This document shows positions 32,892-43,592 of a stretch of 64,000 bases of DNA, one piece after another. Made by a program: the position numbers and the translations under genes. This DNA is from Guadua angustifolia. Taxonomy: Eukaryota > Streptophyta > Magnoliopsida > Poales > Poaceae. Every line of letters starts with the position of its first letter. Positions within the stretch are counted from its first letter, which is position 1. Location of the stretch: contig CM070508.1 of assembly GCA_036346375.1 (NCBI GenBank), forward strand, positions 40,692,862 to 40,756,861, in the 5' to 3' direction. The notes beneath the pieces are model-generated. The model searched no databases. It worked only from the letters and a program-made list of their open reading frames with translations, and was not told the DNA's origin.

Positions 32892-35168
32892 ATGGTGACG
32901 GACAAATATTCCACCAAGCCTCTCATCTTTTCTGGAGTTGATTTTCTATTTTGGAAGTCCCGAATGGAGTCGTATATCACTGCCCAGGGCTTCCTGATAT
33001 GGTAGATGGTGAAGCTCCCGTATGACGTTCCAGCCGATGAGCACGTCACGGCCGGCAATATGGCTGACGTTGAGGCAAATGCTAAGGCAAGGAACATCCT
33101 CATACAGGGACTTAGCCGCAGTGAGTACGACAGGATTTCTAACCTGCATTCTGCTCACGAGATTTGGGTGACCCTTGATGCTTACCATGAGGGCACTACC
33201 CAAATCAAGACTGTGAGATAGGATCAGTACAAGCGTGAATACAACAAATTTGGACAACACGCTGATGAGAATCGTGACGAGTGTTTTGCTCGATTTACCA
33301 AGATTTTAAGCAACCTCCGAGCAGTCGGTTGCATATACCCTGACTCGGATAATGCTCAACATTTCTTGACCGCACTCGATCTTCGGGTTTGGGAGATGAA
33401 AGTGACCACCATCAAGGACACTACCGACTTGTCGACTCTGACTCTTGACGGGCTCTATTCCCAACTCAAGACTCATGAGATCGACGTCGTCTCTCGCAAG
33501 ACAAAATCTCAGTTGATGGCCTTGGTCACTGATCCCACTGGATCCTCTTTTGATTTCTCTGCTGGTCTTTCCCTCTCTACTCTTTGCGAGCTAAGCGATG
33601 ACCAACTAGAAAAATTTCTAAAAAATAAGCTTGCTCTTCTTGCTCTCAAGTTGTCTCATGCATACAAGTGGGTGAGAGAGAGAAAGAGAGGTGGCATGAT
33701 CACCTATCTCGAGTGTGGTGGCCCCAACCACATTCCAAGAAACTGCCACAAGCTGGAGAAGGACAATAACGACTCTGGCAGTTCGAAAGTCTCCAGTTCG
33801 CGAGCCGGCACGTGAGAAGAAGTACCACAACTTCTCGAAGAACAAGAAGCTCTTCCACCGTGTCCTTGTCGCCCTCGACGACATCAGCCTCTCCGACATG
33901 GAGACGTGGAGCGACGAAGGCGAGGATGATCCGCAAGAGAAGAAAGGTGGCGATGACTTCTCCAGTATGTGCTTCATGGGGAACGCCAACGACATCAACG
34001 ACTCCGAGCTCTACAGCGACTCGGAGGAGGTACCCTCCTATGACCAGCTTAATGAAGCTTTCTGCAAACTAGAAAAATTTTATGCTAGAGCTAGAACTAG
34101 GTGTATGGAGCTTGAGAAGGAAGTAGGTACTTTGACTCGGGAGTTAGCTTCTCTTAGATCTTCTCCCTCCTGAGTTTCCAGTGATTGCTCTTTGTGTGAT
34201 GCCTTGTGGAGCTAGAGAACCTAAGGACTATGCATGATAGTGTGCTTACTAAGCTTGAGAGTCTTAGGTTGAAGAATGCTAGCAACGAATCTGTTGATGC
34301 CATATCTCTAGATACTACTTTTCTCCATGCTCACTCTACTCCATCATGTGAAAATTGCCCTAAATTGCTTGCTAAAATTGACGCCATGAGCACTCACCTT
34401 AGGAAGCTTTCTTCTAGAAATGATGAACTTGAGTTGCATGCTTCTAAGGACCTAGTCAGCTCATGTGAGGGTTGTAAGCAACTAAAATTTCACAATGAAT
34501 CTTTAAATGTCAAGTGTGCTGAACATGCTAAGGACTTACTAGTTAGGTCACAAGAATGTTGCTTGCGATGTGCTGAGATTGAGGGGGACATGAATAAAAT
34601 CCATGTCGAACTTAGAAAGAAGTTAGAAGACCAAGCCCTTAGGATTAGAAATGTTCCTTGCATTTCTTGTGAGGCCCTCAAGATTGAGGCAGCCATGCTA
34701 AGGGAGAAAAATGCACATGCTGAGAGATCTTCTCTTTCTAGTTCTTCTTCCTCTCTTCCCTGTTCTTCATGTGCCTCCTTCTTCCGGGAGTGTGAGTATC
34801 TCGTGAGCACTCTTGAGAAGTTTGTAAGAGGCAAGAAGAAGCTCAATCTCATTCTAGACCAGTCCAAGATTAGTTGATTTAATCAGGGTCTAGGATTTGA
34901 CTACTTAGAGCACGCTCGGGTACATCCTCCCACCATTGTGTGTGGCTCCAAGAGTGGTGAGATCGTGGTAGCTCCCAGGGTGAGTACCACTATGTTTAGG
35001 TCTGCTAGTGTGGTCCATGGGACTTCTGACCAGAAGGATGCTTCTTCTGTCGCTTCTGCCTCTAGCAAGGCAAAGTACACATGCACCTTCTTTAAGAAGG
35101 TTCGTCATCTAGTGGATTTCTGCTTCAGGCACGCCAAGATCACTAGGCGTGAGAGTTGCTGTTCTTAG
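32892..35168 (+). pseudogene. Sirevirus Gag, degenerate
   Basis: ATG at 32892 (MVTDKYSTKPLIFSGVDF) opens the copia Gag domain (UBN2 type). In-frame TAG stops occur at 33003 and 33219, and the same frame continues to 33815 (DLSTLTLDGLYSQLKTHE, KAYKW-like helix). A zinc knuckle ECGGPNHIPRNC has lost its first cysteine. Frames then shift near 33790 (HNFSKNKKLFHRVLVALDD, an acidic region) and near 34200 into a long coiled-coil region with Cys pairs (34206-34877). A second knuckle near 35070-35135 reads YTCTFFKKVRHLVDFCFRH, with one Cys changed to Phe. The long Gag with C-terminal coiled coil is typical of Sireviruses. Confidence 0.85.
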
Positions 35169-35625
35169 GGGTATTCAGGGTCATCCGCAAACTCTGAGTG
35201 CTTTTAAGGCACGCACTACTACTAGACAGGTTAGAGTGTCACCTATTTTTGGGCAGCGTCCAGGACTAGGTTTTTATGCTGTTTTTTTGAATTTTTGTCC
35301 TAGAGCTGTTCGTGCTCAGTTTACTCACCATCCTCTTGATATTCCTCATTTTTTCCATCGAGGTAGATATCATCGGCATGAGGTATTTTCTAGTAGGAGA
35401 TTCAGGTAGCCTCACTGAGGTGCTCCAGCCTTTGCACCACGGTGGGCCAACCCAGTTTTAGGTCCTAGATCATCTACTAGTGGTGCTACTAATCTTGTCA
35501 GAGTTGAGCGCCAGAGAGACACTCGAGTCCAGTCTTCTTTGGTGGCTGGTACTCTGAGGCGTCGTGTGGTTCAGTATTGGGTTCCCAGGTCTTCACTTTA
35601 TCCCAGTACTGAGTCATCCCTCTCT
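35169..35625 (+). other. Spacer between SIRE-2 gag and pol
   Basis: Decayed coding sequence of the linker between Gag and protease, with no clear domain. It ends in the TCT target site (35623-35625) of CACTA-B. Confidence 0.5.
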
Positions 35626-35639
35626 CACTATACCATGAC

Positions 35640-35930
35640 ATATTATTCGCGTCTAACTGTGCGTCGGAAAAGACCCTATATAGCGACAGACAGTCGTCGG
35701 TAAAAAGTATTACCGACGGATTAGGAGTGTCGGCTAAAGTCCCGTCGGCAAAACATTTTACCAACGGATCTTATATTATCGACAGACAGTGTGTCGGCAA
35801 TTAGGACTTTTTGCCGACTGACATAATTTTACCGACGAACTTTGCTTTGCCGTCCGATTTCAGTTTTTGCCAATGCACTTGTGTTTCCCGACTTACAATG
35901 TGTTGGTAATGTCTAGTATTGCCGACACAT
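35640..35930. repeat. Left subterminal repeats of CACTA-B
   Basis: Repeated words of the type CCGACGGA, GTCGGTAA and TTGCCGAC in both orientations. The same word family is at the right end (53930-54175), and it differs from the words of CACTA-A and CACTA-C. Confidence 0.75.
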
Positions 35931-36870
35931 ACGTTCGTTGCTATAATCGATCGCTTAAAAAAATAACAAAGATAATTCATCCAACTGAGACATGACATGA
36001 TATAATTTAAGCATCAATAAAACATGATAGGATAATTAAAGCATTCAAAGTAACAACTTACTCTACTAATAATCAAATTTGTCCAAAAGATAGCATATCA
36101 TCCAACTGAGACAATAACAGTTACATATAACACCAAAAGTATATTACAATAACACCAATATAGCTGACCCCTAAAAGATAATAGTTTGTACAAGCATATA
36201 TATTACACCAAAAGAGAGAGGTATGGAGTCTCCACACATGAACTGGAGGTAAGAATCGTTGAGCTACGCCCTTCCTTTTTTACCTGCAAAAAGAACATTT
36301 TTTGGCATCAAAAGATATATAGATCAATACTGCAACAATAAAATTATTGATATTTCAGAAATCAAGATCGATCTTAATTGGTCTGCAAAGTGAAATAAGC
36401 TTGCATATGTAAAAACAATTGTGTGATCTATAAATGATGATATGGACATTCTAGAGAAACAATTGTGTATCCCTGTTAGCAAGTTATAAACTCCTTGATG
36501 CCATGCTTCTGATATGCCCTTGATTTGATGAAACTGATTACTAATTTGGTTCGTCACACCTATAAACACCAACAAACTGTCCTCTGCTGGTAAGCTGATG
36601 GCTGATACATAGATCAGCACATTTGATAATTTATTCATACTCGATTGATTGAATTATTGTTCACAGGAGTATCCAAACTACCACCAACTTAGATCAGTCA
36701 CAATCGAACAAAGCTATCTGCATGTTATCCTTTTCAACATCAAAGGAAAACCTGTAAAGAATATTTTGGTGGTCCTCCTTACCTCAAATATTTGGTATAT
36801 ACAGTGTTGTATTTCATTTCAGAGGTGCATATATTCCTCTCTTTGTTTACTAGAAATCTTAAATCTTGTG
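35931..36870. other. AT-rich interior of CACTA-B
   Basis: I see no supported gene or repeat. Confidence 0.35.
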
Positions 36871-36875
36871 ACCAG

Positions 36876-36970
36876 ACGGAAGTTGTCACAGATGAAGTGA
36901 AGCTCATGGACACAAAAAGATTTGAGAAGTACAAGTTTGAGAATCTGGAGATCATGGTGCAAAAGAATTT
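36876..36970 (+). pseudogene. Exon-like fragment, source unknown
   Basis: After GTGACCAG (acceptor-like) an open stretch reads TEVVTDEVKLMDTKRFEKYK and FENLEIMVQKNF. It may be a captured exon. I do not recognise the protein, and its right border is unclear. Confidence 0.3.
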
Positions 36971-37233
36971 CGAAGAACGCTCATGGGTGTGCCTTTGCAT
37001 GGTGGATGCTAGTGTGCGGAGTGGGTCGATGGGTGTATGCCTAACATGAGCACTTCAAAGATATTGGCTTGTGACGGTGGGGTGGTGGACATGGATTTGT
37101 GCATGGTGATTACTTTTAGATGCTAGTTGTTAGTCAATAATAATATTGATTTGTATCACATTTCACTGAACCATTCATTGCATTTGTTGAGATATTTGGT
37201 AAGAAGTATGACATATGTTGTCATCCATTCCAG

Positions 37234-37416
37234 GGAAACTTGAATTTGATTACGCAAGCATTAGAAGCAGTTGGGCATAAGATGGAAGTCATACCAGATC
37301 CTTCTACGGTTCATTTCCATCTACCTGGTGATCTCTCTGTTCTTGTGCATAGGGAGTATGATGACTTCATCAGAGAGCTGGTTATCAAATTCCCTCATGA
37401 AAAGGAAGGAATCCTT
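37234..37416 (+). pseudogene. CRTISO: Captured exon of carotenoid (prolycopene) isomerase
   Basis: Exactly 61 codons lie between CATTCCAG (acceptor) and GTAAGA (donor). The translation starts GNLNLITQALEAVG, continues MEVIPDPSTVHFHLP and REYDDFI, and ends FPHEKEGIL. This is the strongly conserved internal segment of plastid carotenoid isomerase, the FAD-linked enzyme that converts poly-cis to all-trans lycopene. The exon has no stop. Neighbouring exons of the gene are not found around it, so it is a captured single exon that cannot make the enzyme. Identification is from recognised conserved sequence. Confidence 0.85.
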
Positions 37417-38127
37417 GTAAGAAACGATGATTCCGTTGCTACGGATTGTGAGCTTGTTTGATGATCTGGCGAGTTTTGGACAAGAAGCAAGATGGGATGA
37501 AAGTGATGCCTTCTGATAGACTGATAGTGTTCCTTTGAGTTTGCGGAAGAAAAAGAAGAAAGGGAGGAAGGAATCAAGCAAAAGAGGTGCAGCAAAGAAG
37601 GCTTGGTCATCCATAAATGAAACAGCCCCTATGTGTTATGTTTCCCCTACTGTAAACTAATTCACAATAGCATTGATGGAAAACAACTGATAATTATACT
37701 AAAGTGACAAATGATTACTAGCTAGTGGGTACCTGATGTATGGGAGCAAGATGGCTTCTTGGTAGGATTCATCTACATAAAAATTTATAAGTTAGTAGCT
37801 TGTTATGTATTAAATATTAGCATAAACACTGCATAGTCTTGATTATTACTTTATTGCATGGCCAGGCAATATGCTTCTTGTGAGCATGTGCCATAGTAGT
37901 CAAATCACCATAGCTTATAATTCGATAATCAAATGCTGAAAATAATTTTCTAAAGGACCAAAAATTTAATAATATTAAAAAGATATAAATTCAGGTTAAT
38001 ATCTTATTTATAATTTAATTTTTACATTTCCCAACCTGCGTCAGGAAGAAGGAATCTTTACATATGGAAAAGCAGCATGGTAGTCACTTGCTTCGTATTG
38101 ACAATTTGACATATACCTTTTGAGCAG
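37417..38127. other. Interior of CACTA-B after the isomerase exon
   Basis: A short open stretch at about 37445-37515 (RIVSLFDDLASFGQEARWDE) could be another gene relic. Otherwise AT-rich with nothing supported. Confidence 0.3.
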
Positions 38128-38280
38128 GATCTACAACTTTATCAGGAGAAGCAATTGTTGGTGTCTAAAGGGGTTTTGCTAGAACAGAATCCAACTTCGA
38201 CCACAGCTACCGACGACAGTTCAACTTTGACAACAGCTTACTGCGGACAATTAGACGATGATGCTACATCCACATTATAG
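38128..38280 (+). pseudogene. Terminal-exon-like fragment, source unknown
   Basis: After TTTTGAGCAG an open frame of 50 codons runs to a TAG at 38278. It begins DLQLYQEKQLLVSKGVLLEQ and continues with a Thr/Ser/Asp-rich tail. The Leu-rich start followed by a short acidic tail would fit the last exon of a regulatory protein, but I cannot name it. Confidence 0.35.
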
Positions 38281-38670
38281 TATAGCCTACTACTCCATAA
38301 CATTGATTTTTCCAGTAGAATGTGGTTATCCATCTCGCATCCTGGCTATAATGCTTGGTTTCAATAGATGGCCTAATTAATACTAGGGATTGGGATAGTC
38401 GCAACAAAAAATGAAAAAAGTTTGGGCCATCTACATTTACTACAGCAAAATAAAATGCATAGCCGCAAGTGCTTTGACATATTTTTCACTTGAAAGGGGG
38501 CTAAGTTTCCATAGACCACACCTTAGTAACAAAAGAAAGCATTGGGTCCACTACTAATTTGGTGATGGACATAATAAACTCTTCAAAAGTAGATTTGAGG
38601 CTTTTCTCCAGTTCCTGAAATAAAAGAGCAGTAGTAGGGAAATTAGCTGAAGTCAAGAAAACTGAATAAG
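38281..38670. other. Interior of CACTA-B next to the nested element
   Basis: I see nothing that can be supported. It ends with the GAT target site of CACTA-C. Confidence 0.35.
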
Positions 38671-38689
38671 GATCACTACTACAAAACAG

Positions 38690-39000
38690 GACATAGGTGA
38701 CGCCCTATTTGTGGCGGTTCTTTTGGAACCGTCACAAATACATGTATCAGTGGCGGTTCTATATGGAAATTGGCGGGAGGATCATTTGTGGCGATTTCAT
38801 CCAAAAATCACCACAGATAATACATTATCTGTGACGGTTTTTATTTGAAACCGCCACTGATAACGCTGGGACTATTTGTGGCGGTTGGTAGATGGAACCG
38901 TCACAGATAATAAATTATCTGTGGCGGTTTGGTTTTAGAACCGCCACTAATATAATTATCTGTGGCGGTTTGAATTTAAAACCGCCACAAATAATTATTT
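38690..39000. repeat. Left subterminal repeats of CACTA-C
   Basis: Six or so inverted pairs built from GTGGCGGTT and AACCGCCAC/AACCGTCAC, separated by short AT-rich loops. These are the presumed binding sites of the element's accessory protein. Confidence 0.9.
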
Positions 39001-39010
39001 GTATATATAC
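39001..39010 (+). promoter_or_regulatory. TATA box candidate for the TNP2 gene
   Basis: GTATATATAC lies directly after the left repeat array and is followed by a CT-rich leader (GGTCATCTTCATCCTC). The same arrangement recurs at 43584. Confidence 0.5.
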
Positions 39011-39954
39011 CCCTGTGCGCTGGTCATCTTCATCCTCTGTCGCTGGTCATCTTCCTCCACTGTTGCCCGACTAGAAAAGTTAGCTTTTTGATTTCAGATT
39101 TTGTTTGGCCAAGATCTTGTGCTTCTACTTCCTAGAATTGTTCCAAGGTGTGTAAAATATGTCTCCTCTCTTCATTTGTACTATAAAATTGCCATTAAAG
39201 GTTTATTCCTAGCTTAATTAAGGTTTAGATGCAAGGTCTACATTTAGTTTGTTTTTTATTTACCTAGCAATTTGTAGATGATGAATTTATTACCTTCTTG
39301 TATTAGATTAAGTTGTCTACCTTGTTTAGATGATGAATTTTTGTCAAGCATATATCAAAGTTATGTATTTACGATTATTGGATATTAATGAAAAATAAAT
39401 TATAGTTAATATGATAGATGGGTGATCATGAAGTTAATTGCCTTATGCTTTTGAGATGAGGAATTTATTATGTTGCTCTTAGAAGGATATGTATAAAAAT
39501 TACGTAGTTAATATTTTTCTTAGTTACCATTAATTTTTTTGTTAGCGTGCATATACATCCAATTTATGTTAGTGAATTTTTAGTGAAGCATATAAACCCA
39601 ATTTATGTAATTAAGATATGAGGAATTAGGTATTGTTAGTGAATTTTTATGAAGCATATAAACCCAATTTATGAAATTAAAATTGTTGGATGTGAATGAT
39701 AAATAAATTTTAGTTAATATGGTAGTTGGGTGATCATGAAATTTTGAGGTGAGGAATTTATTATGTTGATCTTAGGAGGATATATATAATTTTTGGTTAC
39801 ATATGAGTATATATTAAAAATAATTAATTAAGTTTGCAACATTTACTTAGTATTAATGTTGTCCCGTTAGTGGATATTGTTGAATATTCGAATAACAATT
39901 TATTTAATTAAGATTTTTGGATATTAATAAATTGCTTAAATTAATGAACTGTAG
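39011..39954 (+). other. Leader or first intron of TNP2, with an imperfect duplication
   Basis: GAAGCATATAAACCCAATTTATG occurs twice about 67 bp apart (near 39585 and 39652), and a longer block around TGGGTGATCATGAA occurs at 39420 and again about 307 bp later. No coding frame is seen. Confidence 0.5.
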
Positions 39955-42900
39955 ATGGACCGGAGATGGATGTACGATGCGAACCGTTGCAGCCAAGAAT
40001 ATATCGACGGTGTATCTGTTTTTCTAAGGGCAGCCGAGGAGAACAGCATGCAAAAGAAGACGGAGTACATACACTGTTCATGCATTGATTTGCACTTGAT
40101 CCGGAGGGGTTTTGTACCTGGCTATACAAGTTGGACAAGGCACGGTGAAGAGGAGATCATACTTCAACGTGATAACGTCGACGACGACGGAGCCGGCAAT
40201 GTGGCAGCTGACATCAGTTATGGATCCGATGAGGATAGGTTGGTCGTCGATGACGACAATAGTCTGGCTCAAATGTTGCGCGATGCAGAAGAGAACTACA
40301 CTAGTCAGAGAGAGTTTAATCAATTCAAGGGTTTGATGGAGGATTCGGAGAAACCTTTGTTCCTGGGTTGTAAGGAGGAATACACAAAGTTGCACACGGT
40401 GCTCTCACTGCTGAAATTGAAGGCAGCCAATGGTTGGTCCGACAAGAGTTTCACGGCGTTGTTACATCTCTTAGCGGATATACTGCCTGAGGGAAACGTG
40501 TTGCCTAAAACCACGTATCTAGCTAAGAAGATTGTATGTCCCTTGGGATTGGAAGTAGAAAGAATACATGCTTGTCCAAACAACTGTATACTCTATCGCA
40601 AAGACTATGCAGACATTCATGTATGTCCGTGTAAAGAAGCGTCGCGATACAAGCGTAAGGGCGATGACAATGAAGCTATCGAGGTGAAGAAAGGTGCTCC
40701 GCAAAAGTGGTGTGGTATTTGCCGGTAATACCTCGCTTGAAGCGCTTATTTGGAAACAAAAAGCACGCCAAATTGATGCGATGGCACTCGAAGACCGTAA
40801 GAGGGATGGAAAACTAAGACACGGTACCGATTACGCCAAAGGAGAACCATCGATAGACTCTTCAGGAGAACTTGAAATGAACCGAGGAATGTAAGGTTTG
40901 GCTTGAGTACGGATGGAATGAATCCTTTCGGTAACATGAGCAGATTCATAGCACTTGGCCCGTGACTCGTGTATATACAATCTTCCACCACGGTTGTGTA
41001 TGAAGCGAAAGTACATTATGATGTCCTTGCTTATCCAAGGGCCAAGACAACCGGCAACAATATTGATGTATACCTACAACCATTGGTGGAAGATCTTGTG
41101 ATATTGTGGAAGCGAAGGTGTACGGTATGGGACGAGTACAAACGAGAGTACTTCACTCTGGCGCATTGTTGTTCTCGCACCATCAATGATTTTCTGCGCT
41201 TGGTAACCTGTCGGCCGCACTATAAAAGGAGCGAAAGCATGCCCCAAATGCATGGATGAAACCGCTAGTGTGTGGCTCAACAACTCGAGGAAAAAGCAGT
41301 GTACATGCGCCACCGGAGGTTCCTTCAGAGGAATCATCCGCATCGCAATATGAAGAAACAATTGACGGGACAAAGGAGGACGGTTTAGCTCCAAGGCGTC
41401 TTCGTGGGGAAGAGGTGTATGATATGGTTAGGGATCTTAATGTTGTACTCGGAAGGAGTCTTGGTAATACATCGCGGTCCCATCTTGAGAAGACCACGTG
41501 GAAGAAGAGATCCATCTTTTGGGACTTACCCTCTTTGGAAGGACTTGGAAGTTCGACCTTTGCATCGGCGTCATGCATGTAGAGAAGAATGTATGTGACA
41601 GCGTGGTTGGTCTTTTCTTGAATATTCCTAGCAAAACAAAGGATGGATGAAGGCACGAAGGGATCTGGAAGACATGAAGATCGAGCCGAGTTACATCCTC
41701 AAGACACCTGGAAAGGCCGGCTTTACCTTCCCCGACTTGCTACACTTTGAGTAAGAAAGAAAAAAGAACTTTGCAAGTGCTCGCATGGTGTGAAAGTTCC
41801 GTCCGGTTACTCGCAAACATCAAGAAACTGGTATCGATGAAAGATTTGAAGTTAAGCGGCATGAAGTCTCATGATTGTCATGTGATGATGACACAAATGC
41901 TCCTGTTGCAATTAGAGGTATTTTGCTCGACAAGGTCCGAGAGGCAATCACGAGGTTGTGTTCCTTCTTCAACACGATTTCACGAAGGTCATCGATTCCG
42001 TTGGACTTTATGAACTTCAGTGATATGGTAAAGACTCGTGCGATTTGGAGATGTATTTTCCCCATCATTTTTGATATCATGGTTCATCTCATTGTTCACC
42101 TTGTCAATGAGATAAATATTTCTTGCCCCGTATTCTGCATCGATGTACCCATTTGAAAGGTATATGGGTGTTCTGAAGAAATATGTACGTAATCGATCTC
42201 GGCCGAAAGGCTCCATTGTAGAAGGTTATGCAACTCAGGAGGTTATTGAGTTATGTGTCGATTACATGGAGGAGGTCGAACCGGTAGGAGTGCCAGTATC
42301 TCGCCATGAGGGTAGGCTAGGTGGGAAAGGTGTAATAGGAAAGAAATCTACAAATTCTTACGATAATATTTTGTTCGAACAAGCCCATTTCACAAGATTA
42401 CCTTGATCGGTTGAGGTGTACTGTATATGGACATACACAAGGGTAAGCTAAGGAGGAAAACCGAGGAAAGTCGAGCTTTGGATAACAAAAGAGCACAATC
42501 CTTTGTTCGGTCATTGGTTCAGTGGAGCACATGTCCGGTGAAGAAAGCGAGTGTTACATTGAGGTGGTTGGCAAAAGGGCCTTGGTACAATCACGACATG
42601 GCAAGGATATGACATCAATGGATATACATTTTACACGAGAGCTCGGGATAGCAAGAGCACTTACCAAAAGCAGTGGTGTCCATATAGGCGCCTCGACAAC
42701 ACTGAGCGTCTGAAGAGCATCTACTACGGGTTCATAGAGGAGATTTGGGAACCGGACTCTGCATTTTCAAGATCTGGGTGTTTGATGTCATTGGGTACGA
42801 CTCCGAATGGTGTCAAGGTGGACAAGTACGGCTTTACTCTGTGGACATCGAACATATGGGATCTGAGAGATAAACCATTCGTACTTGCGAATCAAGTAGC

Positions 42901-43132
42901 ACAAGTATTCTACATAATCGACCCGGCAGATAAGAAGCGCCATGTAGTACTGCAAGGAAAAAGAAGGATCGTTGGAGTTGAGAATGTCGTGGACGAGGAA
43001 GAGTACAACAAGTTTGATGAGTTGCCTCCTTTCGTAGGCGACAGCATCAGGCCCGAGGAAGAAACCACTGAAGAAGTTACCTATCATCGCGATGATCACA
43101 ATGAAGGCCAAATTGTGAAAGAAAATAATTAG
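39955..43132 (+). pseudogene. CACTA transposase TNP2-like, frameshifted
   Basis: The ATG at 39955 begins MDRRWMYDANRCSQEYIDGV, the transposase-associated domain at the N-terminus of plant TNP2 proteins. It is followed by CSCIDLHLIRRGFVPGYTSW and the start of the Transposase_21 domain. A frameshift occurs near 40705. GLSTDGMNPFGNMS near 40900 is the conserved block holding a catalytic Asp. Later pieces in changing frames are NNIDVYLQPLVEDL, a DUF4218-like part (SGMKSHDCHVMMTQ, YPFERYMGVLKKYVRNRSRP) and a C-terminal DUF4216-like part (DKYGFTLWTSNIW) to a stop at 43130. It would cut and paste the element if intact, but several frame breaks make it inactive. Confidence 0.85.
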
Positions 43133-43410
43133 CTAGGAGTAATGGCAACATGTCACCATTTATATGGAGTAATGGAAATGTGATGTAAGAAATGCACATT
43201 TCTGTGGATTTAATATAATTAGTACGTTTATTCTTAGACAGTGAATTTAAAATAATTAGTACGTATATATATATACACTAGGCTGTACATATGTAGAATC
43301 TATCTCATTGTCCATCTCACTTCGCATACCTTATTTGGATGTGTATGTGAAAGGGGTATCTGTGCCAGTACATCTGTAAGTAACAATGTGTTGGATTGGA
43401 TTCTGAAAAA
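43133..43410 (+). other. 3' flank of TNP2
   Basis: AT-rich, with a short AT dinucleotide run near 43265. No gene. Confidence 0.4.
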
Positions 43411-43414
43411 CCTC

Positions 43415-43580
43415 ATCAATGGCGGTTATTAATAAAATAAATCATCGATAACATAGTTTCTGTGACGGTTATTAATAAAAACCCGCACTGATAACATAGT
43501 TTCAGTGACGGTTCTATTTACAAACCGGCACAGATAATATTATTTGTGACGGTTGTAATTAATAACCGTCTCTGATAACC
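43415..43580. repeat. Internal array of CACTA-C subterminal repeats
   Basis: Three to four inverted pairs of the type GTGACGGTT ... AACCGTC with AT-rich loops, like those at both ends of CACTA-C but located in its middle and without a terminal CACTA sequence. It lies directly upstream of a TATA box and GC-rich leader. Confidence 0.85.
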
Positions 43581-43583
43581 CCC

Positions 43584-43592
43584 CTATATAAC
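43584..43592 (+). promoter_or_regulatory. TATA box candidate for the second gene of CACTA-C
   Basis: CTATATAAC follows the internal repeat array and precedes a leader with repeated ATCATCTTCTGCA and a GC-rich block (43620-43910). The layout copies that of the left promoter. Confidence 0.5.
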
